Source: Paenibacillus oryzae
Lineage (GTDB): Bacteria; Bacillota; Bacilli; Paenibacillales; Paenibacillaceae
Reading direction: 5' to 3'
DNA length: 64,000 nt
Assembly: GCF_001675045.1 (NCBI RefSeq)
Contig: NZ_LYPA01000052.1
Location: 42,289 to 106,288 of the forward strand
Positions 27,638 to 35,201 of the stretch are shown in pieces; position 1 is the first letter of the stretch; the number at the start of each line of letters is the position of its first letter. Position numbers and translations under genes: made by a program. A model generated the notes under the pieces. That model saw only the letters and a list, made by a program, of their open reading frames with translations, had not been told where the DNA came from and did not search any database.

Positions 27638-28765
27638 ATGAAATTTGAGGAACTTCCGACGCCGTGTTTTGTTGTTGACGAGGAGCTTATTGAGAGAAAC
27701 CTAAAAATCCTGAACGGCGTTATGACGCGTACCGGTGCAAAAATCGTTTTGGCGCAAAAAGCCTTTTCCATGACGGCGATGTATCCGTTGATCGGTCAAT
27801 ACTTGAGCGGAGCAACCGCAAGCGGGCTGTACGAGGCCCGTCTGAGCTATGAGGCTATGGGCAAAGAAAACCACGTCTTTGCTCCCGCCTACCGTCAGGA
27901 TGAAATAGATGAAATTATTTCCATTTGCGATCATATTATTTTTAATTCCTTTTCGCAGCTGGAGAAATTTAAGGATAAGGCGCTAAAAGCGGGAAGAAAA
28001 GTCGGTTTGCGCATCAATCCGGAATGTTCCACGCAGGAGGGGCATGAGATTTACGATCCATGCTCCCCCGGCTCGCGATTTGGCACCAAAAGCGAAGATT
28101 TTCGTCCTGAACTTCTGGATGGCGTAACAGGGCTTCACTTCCATACGCTTTGCCAGCAAAATTCGGATGATCTGGAAACGACGTTAAACGCCGTTGAAGA
28201 GAAGTTTGGACAATGGCTGCCGCAAATGGAATGGATTAATTTTGGCGGCGGGCATCATATTACGCGCGAGGATTACGATATTCCAAGACTGGAAGCCTGC
28301 ATCAATCGCATGCAGGAGAAATACGGCCTGGCTGTTTATCTGGAGCCTGGGGAAGCTGTGGCGCTGAATGCCGGCTATTTCGTCACCTCCGTGCTGGACC
28401 TGCATAAAAACGGCATTGATATCGCCATTCTTGATACGTCTGCGACATGCCACATGCCTGACGTGCTGGAGATGCCATATCGCCCGCCGCTCTTCGGCTC
28501 AGGCGAGCCGGGAGAAAAGCCGTACACGTATCGTCTTGGCGGTCAAACCTGCCTGTCCGGCGATGTAATCGGCGACTATTCCTTCGACAAGCCGCTCCAG
28601 TGCGGAGACCGCCTTGTGTTCGGGGATATGGCGATTTATTCCATGGTCAAAACAAATACGTTTAACGGCATGCCATTGCCTGCCATCGCGATCCAAAGAA
28701 AAGGCGGAGATTGCGAGATTGTGCGCCAGTTTGGCTACAATGATTTTAAAGAACGCTTGGCCTAA
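27638..28765 (+). CDS. nspC: Carboxynorspermidine/carboxyspermidine decarboxylase NspC
   Basis: 375 residues; PLP-dependent fold-III decarboxylase. Start ATG 27638 lies one base after the preceding TAA; a TTG at 27626 lacks an SD. The PLP lysine is in K-I-V-L-A-Q-K-A-F-S. L-R-I-N-P-E-C-S, S-R-F-G-T, L-H-F-H-T-L-C-Q-Q-N and I-N-F-G-G-G-H-H-I-T follow. The active-site cysteine motif is D-T-S-A-T-C-H-M-P-D, and G-D-M-A-I-Y-S-M-V-K-T is near the C-terminus. It completes spermidine synthesis from the carboxylated product of the upstream enzyme. It ends at a strong terminator shared with the minus-strand acylation genes. Confidence 0.93.
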   Translation: MKFEELPTPCFVVDEELIERNLKILNGVMTRTGAKIVLAQKAFSMTAMYPLIGQYLSGATASGLYEARLSYEAMGKENHVFAPAYRQDEIDEIISICDHIIFNSFSQLEKFKDKALKAGRKVGLRINPECSTQEGHEIYDPCSPGSRFGTKSEDFRPELLDGVTGLHFHTLCQQNSDDLETTLNAVEEKFGQWLPQMEWINFGGGHHITREDYDIPRLEACINRMQEKYGLAVYLEPGEAVALNAGYFVTSVLDLHKNGIDIAILDTSATCHMPDVLEMPYRPPLFGSGEPGEKPYTYRLGGQTCLSGDVIGDYSFDKPLQCGDRLVFGDMAIYSMVKTNTFNGMPLPAIAIQRKGGDCEIVRQFGYNDFKERLA

Positions 28766-28771
28766 TACAAT

Positions 28772-28818
28772 AGCCCCTTTCGTTTGGAATGATTCATTCC
28801 ATTTGAAAGGGGCTTTTT
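28772..28818. terminator. Bidirectional terminator after nspC
   Basis: AGCCCCTTTC and GAAAGGGGCT arms with an inner TGGAAT/ATTCCA stem, followed by TTTTT. It is placed between convergent nspC and the acyltransferase gene. Confidence 0.88.
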
Positions 28819-28835
28819 ACTGCTTAAGTCGCGTC

Positions 28836-30914
28836 TTACTGAACAGGCGCTTTTATTTTTTCCAGGACTAGTAAAAGCTCCTTTCTGATCGGCTCGGCCA
28901 GCATAGCGGCAAATTGAGTGCTTAGATGGAATTTGTCGCGGTAAACAACGGTATTATTGATGACGGACTTACAGGATTGAGAGTCACAGAGGTAATCGGA
29001 CATGTCTACAAAGTAGACATTGCCGGGTAAATTCTCTGTATGCGCCCAAGGAGGCTCGCCTGATAAAAGCTTGTCTCGAGGCACAGAGCAATTGTCCCCT
29101 CCATACAGTTCAACGCAGGCAGGCACATCTTCAGGCATCGACGGGGTGTCTCTGATGGCAAAAATAGTCGTTATCCCGTCGAATTTGTTCCACATATCAA
29201 TGTAGCCTTCCGGTATGTAAGCATCTCGATCAACATTTGCTGTAGTCATCAATACATCTGGAGGATCCTGTAGCAACGCTTCTGCTGCAAGCTTGTTCCA
29301 TTCGATACAGGAGGCGGACAGCTTACCGTCAAAATCATCTGTCGTGAATCTGCAAGCATCCTTATTGTAAACGTCGATTCTAAGTTTTTCTTCCAGAGCA
29401 AATTGCTCCAGCGCAGGGAACCAATGTCCGGAGCGAGACCCGCCAACGAGAGCCAAGGTGTAATCCGGGTCGCTTGTTTCTCCATAGGAGCATTTTTTCA
29501 TGCCCCTGTTTTTCATATCTACATAGCATCGATCCCCGTAAAAAACAGGCAGGTTTTGGATGTCCGCTAAGGAGGCGGATACTAAAGCGGAATCGTGTTC
29601 GCCTTGGGTACCCCATAACTGCTGAAAAGCATCCAGAACAGGCTCTGGCTCCTCATCAAGTTCAATTACGCGTTTTGCTTCGGAATTCTCTTGATCCAAT
29701 ACATGCTGCATCGTTGCTTGCGCGGCCATTTGCCGGGAATGCTCGGCATATATACTCCAGAACAGGCTGGCCAAAACAACGGGAAGGGCAAAGGAAGCCA
29801 ATAAAAATACGATTTTTTTTCTGGATTGCCGAAGGGACAGCTTTCGAATAGGCGCCTCAACCATTCGGGTTGCAAGCAGAGATAATGCAAACGTAAGGAG
29901 AAGAATCGCAATTCCCGCCAATGCGGAGACGTCTTCCTTCCTGAAGTAAGCTAAATAAAAAAGCAACAGCGGCCAGTGCCATAAATAGAAGGCGTATGAA
30001 ATATTGCCCAGAAACTGGAACGGCTTGGAGCCGAGTAGCCGCGCAACGCCGAAGCCGGAGTTGCTTTCAGCCGAAATAATGATAAATATCACGCCCCATA
30101 TCGGGAGCAGCGCCGCATAACCCGGAAATACAGTGGATACTGGCAATAGGATGCCGGTTAAAGCAATGATGCAAAGACCCGTCCAGCCCAGGCCAATACT
30201 GACCGGTTTGCGTATAGCCGCATAAGGGAGCAGCAACGAAAGGATGCCCCCTAAGCTAAACTCCCAAACGCGCGCAAAGGTATCGAAATAAGCCCAAGGC
30301 TGGTTGACGGCTGTTATGTAAATGGAGTAGGAAATCGACATTACAAAAATAAGTGACAAAACAAGCAGCAACGTTTTGCGCGGAGGCGTTTTAAACCATT
30401 TGACCGCCATCATAAAGGAAGCGTAAATGACGAGCGGCCAGGTGACGTAAAACTGGCCTTGAATGGATAAAGCCCAAAAATGCTGCAAGGGGCTTGCTTC
30501 ATTATGCTGAGCCAAATAATCCACGGCATCCAGAGCCAGATTCCAGTTTTGAAAATATCCCGCTGATGCAAGCGCCTCCGATATGATTTGCCTCCATTGG
30601 ACCTGCGGCAGCAAAAAAAACGAAGCAGCCATAACAAACAAAAGAACGATAAATGCGTTTGGAAATAGCCGCTTGCCCAAACCTAGCAGGTAGTCAAAAA
30701 AGCGGATATGTCCTTCTTTTTCCATCTTCGATAATAGAGAGGTTGTGATCAAATAGCCCGAAACAATAAAAAAGACGTCGACTCCGCCGGAAACGGAGCC
30801 AACCCAGATGTGATAAATAGCTACAAGCATAGCGGCGACCGCCCGAACGCCTTCTAATTCGGGACGGAATTTTTTGATGCCGGCTTTTAAATCGCTAGTC
30901 GTGCTTGAAGTCAC
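28836..30914 (-). CDS. Acyltransferase 3 (OafA/YrhL type) with C-terminal SGNH domain
   Basis: 692 residues. The N-terminal half is an acyltransferase-3 membrane domain: R-P-E-L-E-G-V-R-A-V-A, then a conserved H in V-A-I-Y-H-I-W, G-G-V-D-V-F-F-I-V-S-G-Y-L-I and about ten membrane segments to residue 385. After a linker, the extracytoplasmic SGNH-like domain has A-L-V-G-G-S-R-S-G-H-W as nucleophile block and D-K-F-H-L-S as the Asp-His block. Such fusions O-acetylate cell-wall or capsular glycans. It is the last gene of a minus-strand cassette, 48 bases after the MBOAT gene. Confidence 0.9.
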   Translation of the reverse strand: MTSSTTSDLKAGIKKFRPELEGVRAVAAMLVAIYHIWVGSVSGGVDVFFIVSGYLITTSLLSKMEKEGHIRFFDYLLGLGKRLFPNAFIVLLFVMAASFFLLPQVQWRQIISEALASAGYFQNWNLALDAVDYLAQHNEASPLQHFWALSIQGQFYVTWPLVIYASFMMAVKWFKTPPRKTLLLVLSLIFVMSISYSIYITAVNQPWAYFDTFARVWEFSLGGILSLLLPYAAIRKPVSIGLGWTGLCIIALTGILLPVSTVFPGYAALLPIWGVIFIIISAESNSGFGVARLLGSKPFQFLGNISYAFYLWHWPLLLFYLAYFRKEDVSALAGIAILLLTFALSLLATRMVEAPIRKLSLRQSRKKIVFLLASFALPVVLASLFWSIYAEHSRQMAAQATMQHVLDQENSEAKRVIELDEEPEPVLDAFQQLWGTQGEHDSALVSASLADIQNLPVFYGDRCYVDMKNRGMKKCSYGETSDPDYTLALVGGSRSGHWFPALEQFALEEKLRIDVYNKDACRFTTDDFDGKLSASCIEWNKLAAEALLQDPPDVLMTTANVDRDAYIPEGYIDMWNKFDGITTIFAIRDTPSMPEDVPACVELYGGDNCSVPRDKLLSGEPPWAHTENLPGNVYFVDMSDYLCDSQSCKSVINNTVVYRDKFHLSTQFAAMLAEPIRKELLLVLEKIKAPVQ

Positions 30915-30962
30915 TGTGGCTCACTCACTTCTTTTATATTTATGTTATTCTAGATTGCTTTT

Positions 30963-32396
30963 TTAAAATTGGAAGTAAATAAAGCTGCTGCCTTCGCCTC
31001 TAAAGAGGAATACAAGCAAAATGGTAGCAACGACTGCGTAAATAGCCCCTCTTATAATAACGGGGATGTTGAGCTGCCACCAAAGCGACAATCTGCCGAA
31101 TCTGGATACAATGACGCGCTCCAAAATATGCAGAATGTATAATCCCGCTGCAAGAGCAAATAAAGAAAGCATTTCAGGCTGGTAGTTAAATTGGTGAACA
31201 AAGGTCATTTTTTTTAGCATAACCAGCGCTTCCTGGATCGTGTTGGCCCGGAAAAAGACCCAGCCGATTACGGTTAGATGGAAAAAAACGGCGATTGCTG
31301 CGACTTTATACAGGACGGAGCCGGTAAAGGACTCCAGCTTGAGCTTTGTAATCAGTTTACGGTACATACGGTGTCCGGCGGATAAAAAACCATGATAGAG
31401 CCCCCAAATAATGAAGGTCCAGGCCGCTCCATGCCACAGGCCTGAGATAGCCATTGCCAAGATAAGATTGGCATAAATCCGCCAGTTTGCAACCCTTGAC
31501 CCGCCCAGCGGTATAAAGATGTAATCCCGAATCCATTGTGAAAGCGTAATATGCCACCGTTTCCAGAACTCGTTTGGATTTGAGCTGAGATAAGGCGTTT
31601 TGAAATTCAAATCCAGTCGAAGTCCAAGCAAGAAGCCTATACCTACGGCCATTTCGCTATATGCGGAAAAATCAAAGTAGATTTGGAAGGCAAACAGATA
31701 AGCGGCAATCCACGCTTCAACGCCGGTTAAACCGGCTGCATTCTGGAAGTAATCGTTGACATAAGGCGCTACTTGCTCCACGATAACCAGCTTTTTGACC
31801 AATCCCAGCAAAATAAAGGCAAGCCCCAGCTTGGTTCTTCTGTTATTGAAGGCGATGCTTTTAATTTTTCGAAGCTGCGGAAGAAAATCGCCGCCGCGAA
31901 GAATAGGGCCGGCCGCCGAATGCGCAAACAGGGCGATAAACACCCAGAACTCTAGCAGAGATTTGGCGGGCTGGAGTTTTTTGCGATAAACGTCAACCAG
32001 ATAAGCAATAAGTTGAAAGGAATAAAACGAAATGCCAATCGGGAGCAGAATCATGCGGTCTTCCAGGAAGCTCCCCGAGAAATCAAAGCGAAAATTGGCA
32101 AGCCGTTCAATGTTTTCAATAATAAAAATCGAATATTTGAAAAAAAACAAATTGCCCAATACGATAGCCAGTCCTGCAAAAAGCGCAAGCTTGCTTCGCG
32201 AGCCTCTTAGCCCAAGCGATATAAAATAGACAGAGGTGACAATAAGGGCAAAAAGCAAAAAGTAGCCAAGTCCCGCATATGCGTAAAACAAGGCATTGGC
32301 AGCCGCGAGCGTGTACATCCTTGCACGGGGAAATGAAAAATAAAGAGCAACAACCAACAATAAAAATAATATAAAAACAGGCGAATTAAACAACAT
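30963..32396 (-). CDS. MBOAT-family O-acyltransferase (AlgI/DltB type)
   Basis: 477-residue polytopic membrane protein. N-terminus M-L-F-N-S-P-V-F-I-L-F-L. Core motifs of alginate-acetyltransferase relatives are present: F-S-A-Y-S-E-M-A-V-G-I-G, F-W-K-R-W-H-I-T-L-S-Q-W-I-R-D-Y-I-F-I-P-L-G-G and the catalytic-histidine segment G-L-W-H-G-A-A-W-T-F-I-I-W-G-L-Y-H-G. Its ATG directly follows the TAG of the SGNH gene, with the SD GGAGAG inside that gene, so the two are translationally coupled. It likely moves acyl groups across the membrane for transfer by the adjacent SGNH protein. Confidence 0.92.
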   Translation of the reverse strand: MLFNSPVFILFLLLVVALYFSFPRARMYTLAAANALFYAYAGLGYFLLFALIVTSVYFISLGLRGSRSKLALFAGLAIVLGNLFFFKYSIFIIENIERLANFRFDFSGSFLEDRMILLPIGISFYSFQLIAYLVDVYRKKLQPAKSLLEFWVFIALFAHSAAGPILRGGDFLPQLRKIKSIAFNNRRTKLGLAFILLGLVKKLVIVEQVAPYVNDYFQNAAGLTGVEAWIAAYLFAFQIYFDFSAYSEMAVGIGFLLGLRLDLNFKTPYLSSNPNEFWKRWHITLSQWIRDYIFIPLGGSRVANWRIYANLILAMAISGLWHGAAWTFIIWGLYHGFLSAGHRMYRKLITKLKLESFTGSVLYKVAAIAVFFHLTVIGWVFFRANTIQEALVMLKKMTFVHQFNYQPEMLSLFALAAGLYILHILERVIVSRFGRLSLWWQLNIPVIIRGAIYAVVATILLVFLFRGEGSSFIYFQF

Positions 32397-33494
32397 CTAT
32401 TCGTTCTCTCCATTCTGCCAAGCGCGCCATAAAATGTGTGCCAGCTCCTGATTGCCCTCGTTAGTTAAATGGGTATGATCCGTAAATTTGTCGGCAGAAA
32501 TAACATCCTTTAAAGGAACATAGGTAACGTCCGGCCGAGCAAAATAATCGCTTAGGGTCGCCCAATTGTCTTGATAGCCTTGAACATTAATTTCATTTTT
32601 GGACAGTTCGCTATTGGCGCCTGCTATAAAGACTAGCGTTTTTTTGCTTTCCTGGTGCTGGAATATTCGATTCATAAAATAGACGCCCCAATTACGTTCA
32701 GTCATATCAAAGGGCGCAGGATTAAAAAAGTTTAAATATTCGTAGCTCTTTATCCATTTCTGATTTATTTTTTTCTCATTCCATGGAAGCGGGTTGCCAA
32801 GAAGATCCGTGCCCGCTTTTTGTTGTTTCCAGTAAAAGGATATCGGGTCTTTGTAGAGGTAAATCGGCAAAACGCCCATTAGCTTGTGAATTGCCGTTTT
32901 TTCTATGTAATCCTTGCCTTCAAGGTCCTTGTAGCCCGATTGTACTAATTGTTCCCGAACATCGCCAAAGGCTGCGGGATCAAGTCTTTTCAGCTGATCC
33001 CCGAGCCAGAAAACGGCGCGAGGGCCGCTTGAGCGCTCGTTAAAGGCGGAATAGGACAAGCCAATAATGAGATTAGACGTTGAAATCCCCTTTTTATCAA
33101 GCATTAGCAGAAGAGTATAAATATCTCCAGGCTGCATGGAGGGAGCAGATAAATTAAAAACAGCAGGCTTTTCTTTTGAACCGCCCGCACTTTCATTTAA
33201 ATAATAGCCCAAGGAATGCCGGGAAGTTTCATTGGTGCCCCAGGCTACGGAGTTTCCGATTAAAATGATGTAATCGTCCCGTTTCTCCTTTTTAATTTTT
33301 TTGGCCATTTCATCAATAACGACCTCGATTGTATTCTGGTTTTTCAGAAACATGTTGTAATTGATTCGATAGTTGTAGACCGTGTCCAGACTGACATACC
33401 AGGTCAGTCCGATCTGAATCCCTATAAAAAAAATGATGGCGATGGCGAAGCTCTTAAAGCTTCTTCGTGCTTGTTTAACTTTTTTAACTTGCAT
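32397..33494 (-). CDS. Membrane-anchored SGNH hydrolase-like protein (AlgJ/DltD-like partner)
   Basis: 365 residues from ATG at 33494, six bases after GAGAGGT. One N-terminal membrane anchor (F-A-I-A-I-I-F-F-I-G-I-Q-I-G) precedes an extracytoplasmic domain. The SGNH block I is I-L-I-G-N-S-V-A-W-G-T, with N in place of the common D; the C-terminal block is D-H-T-H-L-T-N-E-G, giving the Asp-x-x-His pair. It opens the acylation cassette and probably transfers acyl groups delivered by the MBOAT protein to a surface polymer. Which polymer cannot be told from this window, because no glycan synthesis genes are adjacent. Confidence 0.8.
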   Translation of the reverse strand: MQVKKVKQARRSFKSFAIAIIFFIGIQIGLTWYVSLDTVYNYRINYNMFLKNQNTIEVVIDEMAKKIKKEKRDDYIILIGNSVAWGTNETSRHSLGYYLNESAGGSKEKPAVFNLSAPSMQPGDIYTLLLMLDKKGISTSNLIIGLSYSAFNERSSGPRAVFWLGDQLKRLDPAAFGDVREQLVQSGYKDLEGKDYIEKTAIHKLMGVLPIYLYKDPISFYWKQQKAGTDLLGNPLPWNEKKINQKWIKSYEYLNFFNPAPFDMTERNWGVYFMNRIFQHQESKKTLVFIAGANSELSKNEINVQGYQDNWATLSDYFARPDVTYVPLKDVISADKFTDHTHLTNEGNQELAHILWRAWQNGENE

Positions 33495-33688
33495 CTGTCT
33501 ACCTCTCAATTCATTTCATTCTATTATAGTATTCTCGATGGAAACATCACGAAAATTAGTATAACAAATGGATTTCCATTCAGTCCAGACGAATGGCTTC
33601 CTGCTGCTGGAAGATCATTGCGTATTGATGGATGATTAAGCCAACTTGTACATATACTTAATTAAGTTTGGGCTTGGGGGGTGATCAT

Positions 33689-34759
33689 GTGAATCGTTTT
33701 ACGGATAGTCGGCTTTTTGTATGGCTCGTTTATTTGATTCTAGGTCTAATTGCCATCTATTTTCTGCTGATGCTGAAGCCGTTGATCGTGACGGTATACG
33801 CTTTTTTGAAGGCAGTGCTGGGGCCGTTTGTCATTGCCATGATTATTTCCTATGTCCTGAATCCCGTTGTATCCCTGCTGCATGAGAGGCGGGTGCCGCG
33901 CACCATCGCGGTGCTGCTCATTTATGCGGTGTTTTGCGCTGTGATTACGGTTTTGCTGCTCAATCTTATTCCGATGCTGATTGGTCAAATGCAGGAGCTT
34001 AACCGGCATTTGCCGGAATTGTCCATGCGCGCTCAAGACATCGTGACGGACATCAACAATACTTCATTTTTGCCCGGGGGCTTTCGCGACGGAGTAAGCA
34101 AAATGCTTATCGGCATCGAAAAGTCGGCGTCGGAAGCGCTGCTTAGCTTTGTCAACAATATCGGGGCGGTGTTAAATGCTGTGTTTATTGCGTTTATCAT
34201 TCCGTTTTTGGCTTTCTACATATTAAAGGACTTTGAGGTGTTCGAGCGCGCGGTCATTACCTATGTGCCAAGATCGCATCGCAAAAATACGGTGAGGCTG
34301 CTAAAGGATATCGACAATGCGCTTGGCAGCTATATCCGCGGCCAGTTTGTTGTTTGCCTGATTGTTGGCGTTCTGGCGTATGGCGGTTATCTCATTATCG
34401 GCATGCCTTATTCGCTGCTGCTTGCCAGCATTGTTGCGATCACCAACATCATTCCTTATTTAGGTCCGTTTTTTGGAGCCGCGCCGGCACTGCTTATGGC
34501 CTCCACCATTTCGCTAAAAATGATGATTCTTGTGGCAGTCGTCAACACGCTGTGCCAAATTCTGGAGAGCAATATCATATCGCCGCAGGTTGTTGGACGC
34601 ACCCTTCATTTGCATCCGCTGCTTATTATTTTTGCATTGCTGGCCGGAGGGGAAATCGCGGGCATTCCCGGCATGATTCTTGCCGTACCGATTTTTGCAG
34701 CCTGCAAGGTCGTTATCCAGCACATATTCGCTTATTATGTGAGAAGAAAGATCATTTGA
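33689..34759 (+). CDS. yrrI: AI-2E-family permease (YrrI-like)
   Basis: 356 residues from GTG 33689 after GGGGGGTGAT. About eight membrane segments: a first pair at residues 10-30 and 35-60, a soluble central stretch with Q-E-L-N-R-H-L-P-E-L, and a C-terminal set with F-L-A-F-Y-I-L-K-D and N-I-I-P-Y-L-G-P-F-F-G-A-A-P. These are typical AI-2E/PurR-exporter motifs. Family members export diverse solutes (autoinducer-2 in one case, Na+ in others), so the substrate is open. Position before alaS matches B. subtilis yrrI. The -35 of the alaS promoter overlaps its stop codon. Confidence 0.85.
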   Translation: MNRFTDSRLFVWLVYLILGLIAIYFLLMLKPLIVTVYAFLKAVLGPFVIAMIISYVLNPVVSLLHERRVPRTIAVLLIYAVFCAVITVLLLNLIPMLIGQMQELNRHLPELSMRAQDIVTDINNTSFLPGGFRDGVSKMLIGIEKSASEALLSFVNNIGAVLNAVFIAFIIPFLAFYILKDFEVFERAVITYVPRSHRKNTVRLLKDIDNALGSYIRGQFVVCLIVGVLAYGGYLIIGMPYSLLLASIVAITNIIPYLGPFFGAAPALLMASTISLKMMILVAVVNTLCQILESNIISPQVVGRTLHLHPLLIIFALLAGGEIAGIPGMILAVPIFAACKVVIQHIFAYYVRRKII

Positions 34760-34784
34760 CAGCTTTCACAGCGATAGCTATAAT
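34756..34784 (+). promoter_or_regulatory. Consensus sigma-A promoter of the alaS leader
   Basis: TTGACA (34756-34761), 17 bases, TATAAT (34779-34784): a perfect match to consensus and spacing. The -35 overlaps the yrrI TGA stop. Confidence 0.9.
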
Positions 34785-34815
34785 TTTGTCTATATGCATG
34801 TAAGTAAAAGTAGAA

Positions 34816-34895
34816 ATTCAAAACGTTTGGTTTTCAGTACCGAAGCTGACTATGCCGCTAGGCATGGTTCGTAATGGAAAGCGGACTTTTTGAAT
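34816..34895 (+). repeat. Degenerate short copy of the 167-bp repeat family within the alaS leader
   Basis: Starts ATTCAAAACG, continues TTTTCAGTACC as in the full units, skips the middle, and ends with ATGCC-GCTA-GGCAT, TTC-GTAAT-GGAA and GACTTTTTGAAT, then AACCTATAATAGGAA, which resembles the spacer of the array at 5018-5736. It lies after the consensus promoter and before the T-box, so it is transcribed as part of the leader. Confidence 0.85.
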
Positions 34896-34904
34896 AACCT
34901 ATAA

Positions 34905-35168
34905 TAGGAAAACGTTGACGAATTGAAGTAAGCCTTAACTATCAGACAGAGAAAACACTCCTTCGCAGCTGCCAGATTACGGCATATACGCGTTGGTTGA
35001 GAGAGTGTTGATGACAAAGAATGGCTGAAAGCTCTTTTCGGAGTGTGAATTAACTTCACCGGCTGGACCCGTTATCCTCCATCAAGGCGATTTTGCGATA
35101 GTTGTGCAGAATAACCAGGGTGGTACCGCGAAAGCTTTTTCGTCCCTGTCTTTGACAGGGGCTTTTTT
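34905..35168 (+). promoter_or_regulatory. T-box leader of alaS
   Basis: AACCAGGGTGGTACCGCG at 35113-35130 is the canonical antiterminator-side T-box. The terminator CCCTGTC-TTT-GACAGGG with a following T-run spans 35144-35168. Stem I arms include ACACTC near 34958 and GAGTGT near 35002. A GCT triplet at 35024-35026, followed by G, is a candidate alanine specifier; this was placed by eye and is uncertain. Confidence 0.9.
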
Positions 35169-35201
35169 ATTGTCGTCAAACTAAATCAGGGGGAATTCCA
35201 A

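Noticed and set aside
26410..27771. 453-codon minus-strand open frame
   Set aside because: Antisense to carboxynorspermidine synthase; no SD, no domain, phenylalanine-rich shadow composition.
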